Source: Acanthosoma haemorrhoidale (lineage: Eukaryota; Arthropoda; Insecta; Hemiptera; Acanthosomatidae). Taken from it: a DNA stretch of 64,000 bases. Made by a program: the position numbers and the translations under genes. Numbering within the stretch: position 1 is the stretch's first letter; every line of letters begins with the position of its first letter. Under the pieces are notes generated by a model. That model was not told the origin of the DNA. It saw nothing but the letters and a program-made list of their open reading frames with translations, and ran no database searches. The stretch is from contig OV884013.1 in NCBI GenBank assembly GCA_930367205.1, forward strand, positions 93,063,333-93,127,332, in the 5' to 3' direction. Shown here in pieces: positions 10,961 to 23,347 of the stretch.

Positions 10961-13614
10961 CTGGAAACAGTAAAAACGAAACATAACTTCTGTCAACATA
11001 CTAAATAACATACACAAAAACGTGAGTCTAAATTAGTAGAGCGTAGAAGGTTTCAGTAGTTGAAAACCGTTGCGATTTAAATACACACGTAATATGAAGC
11101 CTTAGGGAGAGATAAAGGTTTTTCAGAAATTTATGCGTTGGTGGTCATGAGATCTAGCTAGCATGGTCAACGTAAATAATTAATATTTTACATTTTGTTT
11201 CGTTCACTAAGGGTCATTTTTATACATATTCCCAATCTGAAGGTCATTAAACATAAATTTAACTTTTTAGGCCATAGACTTGCATCATTGCCATTATAAT
11301 TGCAATGATATTTTATAAGATAAAACTAAATTTATATCTTAGGAAGTAGGTTATTTTATTACCCATCTATTCAGTGTTTGCGTAGGGTGACCTTCGGACC
11401 GTTTAAAAAAAAAAAACGTTTATTATGGTTGGAGTATGTGCCAGTAAATTAATGGGAGATTGATAGAACAAAGGGATAATAACTCATCACTTCATACAAG
11501 TAACACTTGGCGAGTTCTCAGTGCAAGTTTAGTTTATTACAAGAGCGTGGTTTTCAATTTATAATCTTTAATACTAATCTCTTTGCTTTCTGAAACATCC
11601 TTTCAACCCAAAGATTATCACAATTAGGAGATTAGGCTAGTGAAGGAGACACTGAGTAAATCTAACTTGTCATTCCACAGATCCGATTGTCCCTTCCAGC
11701 ATTCTTTTCCCAGTCTTCTAGTAATTGGGTTTCTCCCCCCATAGCCAGGCTACTTGTTAACTTTGCCAGGTTTACTCCACCGCCTTTTCGTTACCCCCAC
11801 CCCCCTACACCGCAGACCGAAGGTATACACACCATGGAAACCTTACTTTTTTATCCAACAGTTCCCGAAGCGCATTAATTGAATACTGTATTAAATAGGT
11901 TTTTATTTCACTTAATCGATGTGCTGCAACGGAATAAACCTAATGGTACGAGGGATTGTCCACCATTCTACCCTTTAATTATTTTCAAGGGATGCATTCG
12001 TTGCATTTATTTATCTCACTAGTTACTCTTCTTCCCGGAAATGTAAGTTGAATGGAACTCGTCCCTGTAAACTATTACACCAAGATGACGCTCTTTATGA
12101 ATATATTAAGTACATTACGGCTGAATCAGCTAATTTTCTGTAATAGTTAAACCTGATAGTTATTCCCACATTCGCAACATATACATATAAACATATATGG
12201 ATATTAACTGGATCATAAAGCTCAAACGTCCTATTGCGTGATGTAGGGCCATGTTGACTATCTGAAAGGCTCGCCGTTGAATATCGATTGGACGTGGTAA
12301 ATTTACTATCGATAGCTGCTTCATAAATCGAAAGTGATTGGCCATAAATACATGATCCACCCTTTCCTCCCTCTACCCTCGGTGTATCTCATCTACACCC
12401 TAAATATATATATATATTACTTAGAGAGAAAGAATTTCGGCTAAAACAATTCCTTCAACGAGTTACAGTAAATTAAATTTTGATGAACTCTCAAAACTGT
12501 CATAAATCATAAAGACTGAAGCATTAGACAACCCTACACAACTGAAAGAAAGGGAAGTACGTTGTACAAATAATGAAGTTAAATTTTAGGTTAGGAAGAT
12601 TATATCTTTAAGAAGAAGCCTTAAAATTCGAGGTTCAGAAGAGTTTCATGTTGACTTAGCTAGTTGACTTCAGAGTGGTTGATTGCTTTTGGAGTAAGGG
12701 TGGAGGAACCCTTCAAAAGATGCGGCAAGGGTAGGGTTTTGATTGGTAAAGTGATGAGTCAAAGTAAGGAAAAGGTGCTGTGCAAATTCTTCAGACTTTG
12801 CCGTTATAACGGAGTAAGTGCGAAACCGAATGGTTACGGGTGTTAGATTACACAGGGAAGTATCGCTAGTGCACATGGAGGAAGGGGGGGAGATCAAAGG
12901 AATTTGATCGAAAGGATTCAAAATGCCGCAATCTAAAATAAATATTCTATGAAACATACTTTATTTAACAAATTATATATTGTGATTTTGTAATATGCTT
13001 ACAGAATAATAATGGTAAGTATATTGTGTAGATAATGAACTATGATTGATCATGAATTTTGAATAAGTTACATGTCAAAATAGTAATTGATATCTTTTGA
13101 AAAAAAGGTTATTTGTTAGTTGCCAATTTAAAGCAACTCGCAAGGCATCATCTCTATTTCAGGTGACGCTGTGGTTGTTCGGGGAAAGCAGATTCTGGCG
13201 TCCAGAAATCAATTCATGGAATTCGGTATACCTCGTTTTAATTAAATTTTGAAGGAAAGCGGTATTCGATTGTAACATAACATGGTATGTCGAGCATTCG
13301 AAGAATTTTTGATTGCTCTTTGAAAATATTTGAATTTACGAGAGTGCCTCACAGTTCATCAACTGCGCTATCAAACGCTTTAGGACTATGTACTGTGGTG
13401 TGGGTAAGTCGTTATTACCTTCTGTCAAGATAATGAAGTAAAACAGTTTTAAAAGTACAGCGTTGAAATTTTAAAATTAAAACAATAAATAACTATCAGA
13501 TTGAAATTTAAATCCCAAAATAATTTTATTAGAAAGTTTATTTATAAATAAATTCTAAATTTTGTTTTTATATGTTGTGCACCAAGCAGTAAAGGGAACG
13601 AGAGCTACTGGAAG
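10961..13614. other. Intron stretch, no element recognised
   Basis: Mostly AT-rich. A GC-richer patch at 12660-12910 has short open frames on both strands, neither recognisable. Confidence 0.5.
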
Positions 13615-13619
13615 TAGCC

Positions 13620-14524
13620 TGTCGGTTCGTCACGAGGGGGGTGCCTAGTTACCCTAGCCCTAGTGACGAAGTGAGTTTTGATTAGGCCATGACCTGGACA
13701 ATCGCTTCATGACGGGTCTTACTACTGTACTATCTGACTCCATATCTGATAGGTATGTGCCCCGACAGTGCACTATGTTCAGGAGAAAAGGTATAGGATA
13801 GGTAGTTTGTGTGGTCTTGGAATGATCACGAATTCACCCTCGGTATCTGAGGGTAGGTGAAATCCGTCCGGACCCCAAAGGCGAGTGTGAACCACAGAGA
13901 GGCATACTGAATTGCCGTGGGGAACACTGCTTGGTAAATTTGCAGGGCCATGACAACCGTTGCCACTAGAGAGATGTCTCTCCCAAGGAAGTGCTAGATT
14001 TAGCGAGACGAAGGCAGAGATTCCCACTAGGAAGGTGTGGGGTCTGACAACGCCGGAATAAAACGTAGCGAGGTGAGGAGAGAGAGATGTAGAGGTTTTC
14101 ATAAATCAGGAAGTTTTTGAACATCAGAGCAGCCACAAGCCAGTCAGCCAGTTGTCAGGAGAATGACATACATGCCCAAACCGCCGTTCCTAAATACCCA
14201 GCTAGCTTCGTCAGTAGCCAATCAGCTTTGGTTTTATTGTACCCAATGCCAGTTGAGTATGTGGTTTTCTTTGTTCTTTGACGAAGGGATATGTCACCGA
14301 TACCTGACCCGGGTAAGGGTCTTCGGGCCTCTCGGTGGTTTGGGTCGCTTAGTACCTGCTCCGATAATGGTAGCGGGTACCCCAGCTCATATAACTAATT
14401 GGCTCGCAGTTGCATGTTTATTGTTCACCACATTTACAATGATTTATATTTTGGTAATGTTATTTACAATATATATACAATAGAGTATAGGGTGATTTTT
14501 CTTATGTAGTTAGCGGTGGCTACA
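13620..14524 (-). mobile_element. Solo LTR, 905 bp, with 5-bp target duplication
   Basis: On the minus strand it starts TGTAGCCACCGCTAACTAC and ends CGAACCGACA, giving TGT...ACA ends. It is flanked by TAGCC at 13615-13619 and 14525-14529. Both ends match the 746-bp LTR at 50750-51495, including ACTACATAAG, ATCACCCTATACTCT, CCTGGACAATCG and GTATGTGCCCCGACA. The middle differs in length and sequence. There is no primer-binding site or internal coding region beside it, so it is a solo LTR left by recombination. The 5-bp duplication and TGT...ACA ends fit BEL/Pao or copia-type elements, but the superfamily cannot be set from an LTR alone. The open frames inside it (13779-14102 minus, 14163-14483 plus) are not genes. 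Confidence 0.88.
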
Positions 14525-14529
14525 TAGCC

Positions 14530-17500
14530 GTTTGTACACATATAGTAATTGTGGGGAGCCAATAGAAAACAAGGAAATGAAAATAGACGCAAACAATCAT
14601 ATTAATAAGCAGGAAGATTTCCGAAAACATAAAAAAACTTCTTAGGAGATCCCAGGAAGCAACCGTCTTTACCTGATTTTAGAGGTATCTTTTAACTTTA
14701 TAGGTTAATTTATTGATGTATTTACTACCTTTAATGCATTCTAATTTTATTAATTCTTAATGTTTATTTTAATTTAAATTTTATTGTAATTGTATCTATT
14801 TATACAATTTTATAATTTACAGCTATTCGTTTAATTCTAACTATTTTATCATTTTAACCATTAATTTTAATCATTTGGCCGGTCTGGATTGTCATCGTAT
14901 TTCGGTATTTTAATCTGTATTAATTTTTATGTATTTGTAAGTAATAATAATGATTTTTCTATGTACTCTCATGTTGCATGACCTGATGATAATGATATAA
15001 GTCAGTGAAAGCACTTAAATTATTATAAATATAATAAATACAAAAGTTGTTTTAATCACTTAAGTAGACAATAGAGTTGACATTTATTGCATTGCATTTA
15101 TCCTATTCATTTGTATTATCGTAGCCTATAATATAGCTTTTAGGAATAATTTCCCCTTTTGCTCATATTTGGAAGCGTTTTAATAAATAAATATTGTTCA
15201 TATCACGATTAAATTATTATTAAGTATAATTATTATTAATAAATTATTACAAGAGTCCTACTGCTCATCTGTAATATGCTGTCAGCAGATGGAAACTGGG
15301 AGATATAGGAAGGGGGAAAAATGAAAGGGAAAAAGTGACAGAGGTTAGGCTTCTCCGCAAGAATCCTTTCCACTCCAATAATTGCAACAGCTAGATCCCG
15401 TAGGGTTTCTACCATTCACTCCCCTTGGTTGCATTGTTTAAAATTGTCGTCTATCATTAAAAAAGTATTTGTTTTAGATATTTTTTTTATAATTAACAAT
15501 GCTTTGAAAATATGGTTATTATCAACAACAAATTTAGAAACGAAATGTACTTGGAAGATGCAGCTTGCCAAAAATACAAGAAAAACTAATTTATCCATCT
15601 TACAGGGTCTTATAGGCTTGGTTGGTGTTCGTGGATTTTATCCACAAACCCCTATCGTACTTTGTGTCCTATAAAACGATATCTATAACCACATGCGGTT
15701 ATACCTGCATATTATAAAATATTTTATACCGCCTGACATGCGGGACTGGGGTGCCTCCTGTGCCCCGGCTGGCTCCTGGGAAATCCTGAGCTTTCGTCCT
15801 TGCACGATCTCGTTAGGGCTGTGACATTCATAGAGGAAGGACACACGAAGTAGTTCAAGGCAACACGAAGTAGCCAGGAGACAACGTTCATCAGTTGTCC
15901 ATAGGCAGGGTTCAAAAGCGAGAAAGAGGCATTTTGCCTATAATATATAGTCCCATGTGTTTTTTTTTCCAAACATTGGCATGATGCTCTTATTATATGA
16001 AGTTATATGTGTGAACTTTATTTTGTTTATTTGAGGCCACCATGTATCATCAGCTTTGCAAATTTTATTTTTTATTTTTACCAGCCATAACTTTTTGTTT
16101 TCATGATGAATTATATTATACTACTTCTTTAAAAGACTTTTTGACCTAGAAACCCCTTTTTCCTGTTTTTTTTCATCTAGAGCGTCTTGTTATTTCTGTT
16201 CTACAATATTCGCATTATAATCCGAAGGGATTCATCAAAGCATATTATGAGATTGCTAAGATAATTTAAAAGGCCTCTGTCATATATATCTTTATCTCAC
16301 AAGTGGATAGACTTGTCGATAAATTCAACATCCCTCCCCCCTCCATAAGTGCTTTGAAGTAGAGCCTTCCGGCTCAGAAAAAATGTCATTTCAAGTACAC
16401 TCTTAAATCTACAGCTCATTCGATCAATCTAGTCAAAGTAATATGTATTATTCCAACGGTGTTAAGTTTCATAAATGTTTCAATTAGTGGATCAATTTTT
16501 GTATAGTGTCAATTGCCAGAAGATTATTCTTCAAACAATCTATTTTAACAAGCGCATCATCAGGACATTATTTTCCATCACGCCCCATTGAGTGACAGTA
16601 ATCCTCACCGGAAAATAATTCGAATATTCCGTTAACTATTTTATCTTCTTTTTGTTTTTAGGTAAACCCAAATACAAAATTATTATATCCTGTAACAAAT
16701 TGTGTACCCTTAAGCATTAACTTTAAGGTCTTTATTATTTGGAAAAAAAATGTTTATAAAAATTACAAAAACGATTTTTTCGAAGTAATCTTGCAACTAA
16801 TTGCAATATACATTCGATAAAACAGAAATAACGTTCTGTTAACTTTTATTTAAATGTATTTTCCAAAGGAATAAAAAATGTTTTAACGACTGATTGTGTG
16901 TATTTAACAATTTTCGTTTTATAGTAAAATGTGTGCGTTTATATATGTCCCATTTTTAACTTAGTTAGTAAAATTGTTTAATTACTATCATTGATATTTT
17001 AGTAACAATAAAGTCTTCTTCTCTTATACATTTTTTTTTTTTTTTGAGAATTGTGTTGGAGAGTGTAGGGCAACTGCGGGACACCCTCCCTACCTTTCTT
17101 TACTTCCCCTTCTAGCTTTCTTTCCCTCCTGCTTTTCAAACTTATAATGTAAAAGTTTCGCGGAACGTTTCCCGTTCTCTTATTCAAAGGACTTCAAAAT
17201 GTTTCTCAGGAAGCAGTGATTCAAAAACTATTGCATCAGCTTCACCGATCGACCGTTAAAATAAGGGAGCAGCAAATATTTGATGTAAACAAGAATATGT
17301 ATTTACCAGTTTCTATTTATTATTTTATAAGATTTGAATGTTGTAATTTTCTCAATTTTAATTTTTTCATGAATTGAGCGTAAGGTTGGGTACGAGTCGA
17401 CTTTTGCAAACCAAAATCGAAGGATGTACAAGCATTTTTAAAGCATGTCGATTTATCTAAATATTTTATTTCCCATGAACAGGATGGTTTGTGATCCAGT

Positions 17501-19200
17501 GGGATATCATTCTTCATAATTTTTGATTTTGTAATGATTGATTCGAGGATAGTGTATTCTGGCCACCTCAGACACCGTGGTTATACATGCCTCACGGTAG
17601 CCTGTAGCAGGTCTCACTGCCGCTTCCTTTTCAGTTTCTATGAGTTTGAGGGAAGTATGACGGTTTTTCAGTGTAGTCTGGTATAGAATGCCTACTAACT
17701 TGCCACATAGGTAAGGTAATATCCTTTATGTAATTTGATTCGATGATGATCAAAGTAGTATTGAGTGTTCAGACTCCATCCTTGCAGTAATAATCTTCGA
17801 AGCTGATTCCCTTAAACTGAAGTCCATACCAATTTGTTAATTTATTATTCGCCCTAAAGTCTGTAACGCGTAACTTGGCAATAGTTTTGATTTAAGCTTC
17901 ATTAAATCTCCCAAATTACTTTATACCTGAGCAAACTCCGCCAAACTCTTGTCGGAAGTTTAATGAATTCTAAGTAAATAACAAATTTGATAAAAGAAAA
18001 GACCAAACACCTCTGCCCCCCTTGGGTTTAAGAAGGGTCTCTAGCCAAGGGAAGGTCATGAATAACTTATGAAGTTAGGGACTTCGTGAAGGTTTTCACA
18101 AGTCCACAGCGTACGGCAAACCTACCCCTGGATCAAACGTTCGTTCCTTACCCCATAACTGATTTCACCCCTTTATTGGATCCTTACAAGAAGAAATCCT
18201 TAGGTGACGTTTCCTACCAAGGGAAATGAATTCTCCTTGTCGGTATATATTCTATAAAAAAAACCTGCTACGCGATGAATTGTAATAAGGGATGCATAAT
18301 GAATGTATTAAGGGTAGTTGAGCCTGCATGATCATTACTTAAGCCATAATATCAAGAAGAAACTTAAAGAATAATTTGATAGGTGTAAGTCAACCATCAG
18401 ATTGATTTCCTCCTAATTATACAGTTGTAAATGAAGCAAGAAACTTGAAAGAGGAACTTATAGGTTACGGAAAGCTTTTTTTTGTTTACGTAAATTAGGT
18501 TAATTAGATAATCTTTGGCCCAGTTTTTTTTTGCTAGACTCATTGCTAGGAAAAATAAACCCACAAGGATTGTATCAAACTCTTTCAAATCCCTCTTCTA
18601 ATTTGGAACTTGCACAAAGAAAAAAAATGATCGAGACTCACACATGCTCTGAAACAAACCTAGATTTGACCACTACTAAGAGAAGAATACATGGTGTAAA
18701 CACAAGCTGCGACTAATATATGAATGAAGATAACCAGTTGCAAAACAAAGCCACGAGTATACCAACAATTGCAGTATGTAAGAAATGGGTTCAATCAGTG
18801 GGCTCGTAAGTTTGAAGAAAGAAATAATGCGATATTAAAAAAAATTAGTGTATATATGTATAATGTAATTTTTGTACAAAATTATGTCATTAAAACACAA
18901 AAAACACACTTTACGAAAGTGTTGGGATGCCTTAGTCTTTTACTACGAAATTTAGTGTAACGCTCACTGACACCGTCATGGATGCACTATGTAGTGCACA
19001 GTGGTTTTACGATACAATTGTCTATTGCCTGTTTCTTGTCCAGTATCATCCTTTGATAGTTTTTATAAGGCCGAAACTTCTTTTTTTCTGATATTTGTTT
19101 CTCAGGTTAAGAGGTAATCGAAGTATAGGCCGATGTGTGTTTATTAATTTAAAATTTGGTTGCTGAAATAAATGTATAGCATCCATGTGATTTATGTTAA
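14530..19200. other. Intron stretch, no element recognised
   Basis: AT-rich with scattered poly(A)/poly(T) tracts. Frames at 15429-15674, 15724-15972, 17320-17517 and 18724-18960 show no recognisable domain. A GC-rich patch near 15730-15870 is unassigned. Confidence 0.5.
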
Positions 19201-19480
19201 TCAAGTGTGATTTGCCATTCGTGTGACCACATATCGAATTTTTGTGAGTGGTTGAAGGGAGGGAGAAGTGGTTACTTGTGGGAGGGCCATGTTTGGTGTG
19301 AATATAGCTATATCGTCTGCAAATGCTGCTTGTAATACGTTTTGACGTTGTGGGATATCGTCTGTATGTAGTGGACTTATGTAACTAATGTGTGGCTCTC
19401 CTGCTTTGACAAAAGAAGCACTAGCTATGTGACAACCAACAGGTAAGTAAAGGTATGCTCTTCTTAAGTGAAACATGCCA
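19201..19480 (-). pseudogene. Reverse transcriptase fossil (LINE-type)
   Basis: The minus-strand frame contains SPLHTDDIPQ, then about ten residues later AAFADDIAIFT. This reproduces the spacing between the SPLLYN-type segment and the catalytic F/Y-A-D-D motif of jockey-clade reverse transcriptases. FADD lies at 19312-19323. The upstream part of the domain is unreadable and there is no endonuclease, so this is a short dead remnant. Confidence 0.6.
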
Positions 19481-19874
19481 CTAACACCAACACTAGCTAT
19501 AGTACATTCAACACCTAGACTCTGTTGACAGGAGTGTCAGAAACCGATGCTTAGCAAGAGGTGGCAGGCTTATTTTCCTTTTGTTGAAGCTGGGGTGAGC
19601 CCTTTCCTCTCATCAAAGAGAAGCTTAAGCTCACCGTCTTTATAAGCCAAAGTGTGATCTGTCTTCTCGCTATTTGCTATTTGCTAAATTGATTTATTCA
19701 GTGACCTTTGTGATTCGTTCAAGTGGGACTCATCATATTCATTGCATTTTCAATTATAATTCCTATATGTTGCCTGATATTTAATGTTTAGTACTAAACA
19801 ATAGAAATCATATTACATATATCGCCATCCAAATCGCATGATTGAAATATCTATAAACTAAATTAAGGGCTAAA

Positions 19875-19928
19875 ACTGGGTTGAGATGTAGCACTTATTC
19901 GACTGGGTTGAGATGTAGCACTTATTCG
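19875..19928. repeat. Perfect 27-bp tandem duplication
   Basis: Two exact copies of a 27-bp unit beginning ACTGGGTTGAGATGTAGC, at 19875-19901 and 19902-19928. No third copy. Confidence 0.95.
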
Positions 19929-21143
19929 CCAATTTTTTTATTCTTGTAGTATTCGTTCATGAGTATGGCTCTGAGAGGTTTATCGTTTTCATCCACAAGA
20001 ATGAATTCTGGGACAATTTATTGTGCCATAGGGTACACTATTAAAGCTATGAGCCTGTCCAAGTAAGACTGAGTTGTCATATAATAGTTTCATTTCGCTA
20101 CATCACAAGTTCTGTTTGAATGTCTGAAGAAATTCCACCTCTCACTGTAATTGAGCCTCATGAGTATGTGCGTATTTGAAGGAACCCTACAAGTGTCTCC
20201 AGGATCGGCGTAAAGTTATACTGAAATAAAATTGCTTGCCATTGATTTGATTTGATATTTTCCAAATTAAAGTTAAAGTCAGAGACAGCACTGTATTGAA
20301 AATTAATAAAATCATGGGATGTAAACATCCCGTGATCCTCTATACGTCGGATTACTGGTAGAAATAAAGCAGTCTATTTCGAGAACTCGAGTCTTTTGTT
20401 CCTCTCGTCCTTCTCTTTTTTTTATTAGATCTTACCCGGCGGTAAATAACTTATACATGTAGGGTTAATTACGTCTTATCAGACTGATCTTTGTAAATAT
20501 CTCGGTATTACTATATTCCACAACAATCATCATTTTGTCACAACAAGCACTTTTATGTAGTATAATTCTTAGAAACAGGGGCGGGACAAACTTCATTTAC
20601 ATATAATTACAGCTACATATTATGGTTAGTATATCCTCGTATCCATTAGCTGAACCACCGGTCTCTGAATTTTAAACTGTTTAAGATTTTAAGTTCCAAA
20701 AATTAAAGAATAAAATAAAATAAAAGAATATAGAAAATGGCCGATAAACAGTAGGTTTTTGGATACGTTTTTGACGATTTATAATTAATTTAGTTTTTGG
20801 AAAATAATGTTTTTAGTAATTTTTTTTTAACATAATAGCTTTATAAATACCTCTGACGATTTTTTATTAAAATTATATGTCGTTTATGTATGTTTGATAA
20901 GATCCGTTGTAGTAAATATTTAGTAAAATAATTTTCTGTATACATTTCTTTATAATAAAAAAAATTAAATTAAGGCCACGCCACTGTAAATTTGATCGAT
21001 AACCTATTTTTATTGTCCACTGAGCAATACATACCCTCTTTTCTACCAACTGATAAATAAATAAATTGTCCTTAGATAATTTAATTTACCCCCGTTATAT
21101 TGACCAATCAAATGGGGTGGTTGTCAGAATCTGCAATTATAAC

Positions 21144-21147
<4 letters not shown>
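19929..21147. other. Intron stretch, nothing recognised
   Basis: AT-rich, no coding or repeat signal recognised. Confidence 0.5.
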
Positions 21148-21191
<44 letters not shown>

Positions 21192-21215
21192 CACACACAC
21201 ACACACACACACACA
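21148..21215. repeat. (CA)n microsatellite
   Basis: About 34 dinucleotide units of AC, interrupted once by an extra AA near 21189. The His/Thr-rich frames across it are translation artefacts. Confidence 0.98.
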
Positions 21216-22949
21216 GATTCATGCATGTACACAGATTTCAGCTCACTTACACACTCCCTGTTCTAAAAACATGCATTCCCTCTACACTCCCCCTACACCC
21301 CTGCTTAGTGACGTGTTTAACAAGAGGGTAGTCGCGAGACCAACACTACTACTTGAGCTGCGGTACAAGGCTAAATCACCGATCTCAGATTACTCGTGGT
21401 TGGACAGTACATGTATAAGGGTAGATAGAGGATTAGGAAGGCGGTAGTCGAAATATGTGGGGCAGCACAGGACGTCAACCACACTCACTTCCGGCCAAAG
21501 TCCCTTTACCCAGCATCCTAGATAATATATCTCTCTGTTTTACTGTCCGATTATGTAGGCTTTGTTCCCCTGTCCGATGTTTCGTATTCTTGTGCACATT
21601 TGACTGCTTAAATAATAATAGTTAAATAAACGTAAAATTACAACTACACAAAATTAATTGGGGATTGTGTTAAAGAGTTTTCACTGCGAACTACCATCTC
21701 TTGAACCCATTATTTGTATTTGAAATCCGGCTTAGCCTCTCTGAATTTTGTTAAATGTTAGCTAAAAGATAAATCTTTCTCTCATTGTCAATTCCGTTCA
21801 TTGTATTAAAAAAAAAACACTTTATAAATAGGTTTTTCGATTCAATTTAAAACCCACCTTAGCTCGGCCCAACGCTGTAGAATATACGTTTGCAGTGTCG
21901 TTTCAAACCACAATCAGAATTCCGGCTTTCAAGTGTACAGTAAAAATTGCTACTGTGTTGCTGAGCTGAATGTTATCTTATTTGAATTATTGCTAATTAT
22001 CGTGCAGTAAAATCCTTGCTACTTTTTGGGGTTCATATATAAAAATTGCGAAAATTATATGTTAGCAATAATGCAGAAAGAGTTTTGTATTCTTAATACT
22101 TAAGGTGTTTCCATATATTAATGATAAATATCTTACTGTTTGCTCGGGCCTATCACGAATGAATGTGGTGGAGTGGGACCTTGAAAGGACGTAAAAGCTA
22201 CTTATTAATGTATAGCAAACAATTTACCACTCGAGTGACCTACCAAGAACTAAGGTCCTTTATTGTGGTGGCAAAGGCTGGTCAGTGAGGCAGACCCACT
22301 TAACGGACTCTCCAAAGAGCAGTTGAAACTACCTAAGGAGATGAAAATATTTAATTCTGGCCAAGAAGGAGAAGTTTATAAAGGCAAGTTGTTTCTTTTT
22401 AAAGCGCGGTATCGAACTTTAAGTGACTCTCAAGCCGATAATGGTCTCCTTCCTAAACCAAGAGAAAAAAGAGGACTTCCAATAGGCCAATACAGTATGG
22501 CATGGGAGGTTAGTAATACTTACAATTCACACAATTTTTGATTCCTTATACCAAAATCATTCCTTTGCCCGATTTATATCCTTTTACTTACTTTAACATA
22601 CAATATGAGGGTTGGACATGGTCCACTTATTTAAGTCCTATCACTTGGATTCGAGTCCCGGGAACGTCCGGGTTTTGTTTGCCAATATTCTTCCTAACCA
22701 GTTGCCACTTTGTCTAATTACTTCAATATACCCTTCTAATTCTATTATTATTAATTCAATATTCGGAGATATCAGGAATAGACAATTCCAAAACATTAAT
22801 AAGTAGTTTTACTATGCTCCAATTCATAATAAGGCTTAAAGGCCCTATCTTTATTTGTGTGGGATTCCCGCAACGAAAATAAATTTACTACTAGGGAACA
22901 ATAATAAACAATAAATTCCCATAAAATGAAATTCAACGTTTCACGTAAA
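21216..22949. other. Intron stretch, no recognised gene
   Basis: A 92-codon plus-strand frame at 22263-22541 (lysine- and glutamate-rich, containing GQYSMAWE) has a GT after codon-like sequence but no match I recognise. It is not called as a gene. Confidence 0.4.
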
Positions 22950-22951
22950 TC

Positions 22952-23347
22952 CGACATCGTTATGACAGCAGGAATAGTTGCGGGGGAAATTATGTCGCGT
23001 CGTACCGACAGTGCCCGTACAGGGTAAAACTCATAGAGACTGCAGAAATAAAAAAGAAGGCACAGAACATCACAGCCGGGCCGAGAAGGGCCACATACAT
23101 GCCTGCCCCCCCCCCCCCCCATCCTCCAATGCAGACTGCCTCCTATGCCCAGATGGCATCCGGAAACACCAGGGCCCCGGAAGTTCTCCGAGAGCCCCTA
23201 CCTCAACCCACTGCTAACAATAATGATGCCTTGATGGGTATCTTAGGCAGTATGATGAACATGTTGAGCAGCATGACCGCTGCCATGAATAAACTCACCA
23301 AGGCGGTAACGCACATGATGACAGAATTCAAAAAATCAAACATCTAA
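22952..23347 (+). pseudogene. Jockey LINE 1 ORF1, C-terminal part
   Basis: In this frame the sequence reads SCGGNYVASYRQCPYR, matching the last part of the Gag-like CCHC zinc-knuckle array of jockey ORF1 proteins. One knuckle residue is Tyr where His is usual. A proline-rich hinge (PAPPPPHPP) and a Met-rich tail ending EFKKSNI follow. The protein would bind element RNA in a ribonucleoprotein. The frame is open from 22949 to the TAA at 23345-23347. That TAA is followed immediately by the ATG of ORF2 in the same frame. Upstream, a stop at 22946-22948 and loss of similarity mark the truncation. Confidence 0.7.

Noticed and set aside
13779..14483. Two frames above 100 codons considered as genes
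   Set aside because: Both lie inside the solo LTR at 13620-14524 and show no domain.
21066..21447. Two overlapping plus-strand frames rich in His and Thr
   Set aside because: They are translations of the CA microsatellite.
22263..22541. 92-codon frame considered as an exon
   Set aside because: No recognisable homology, no clear acceptor site, and it lies on the strand opposite to the host gene. Kept only as a note.
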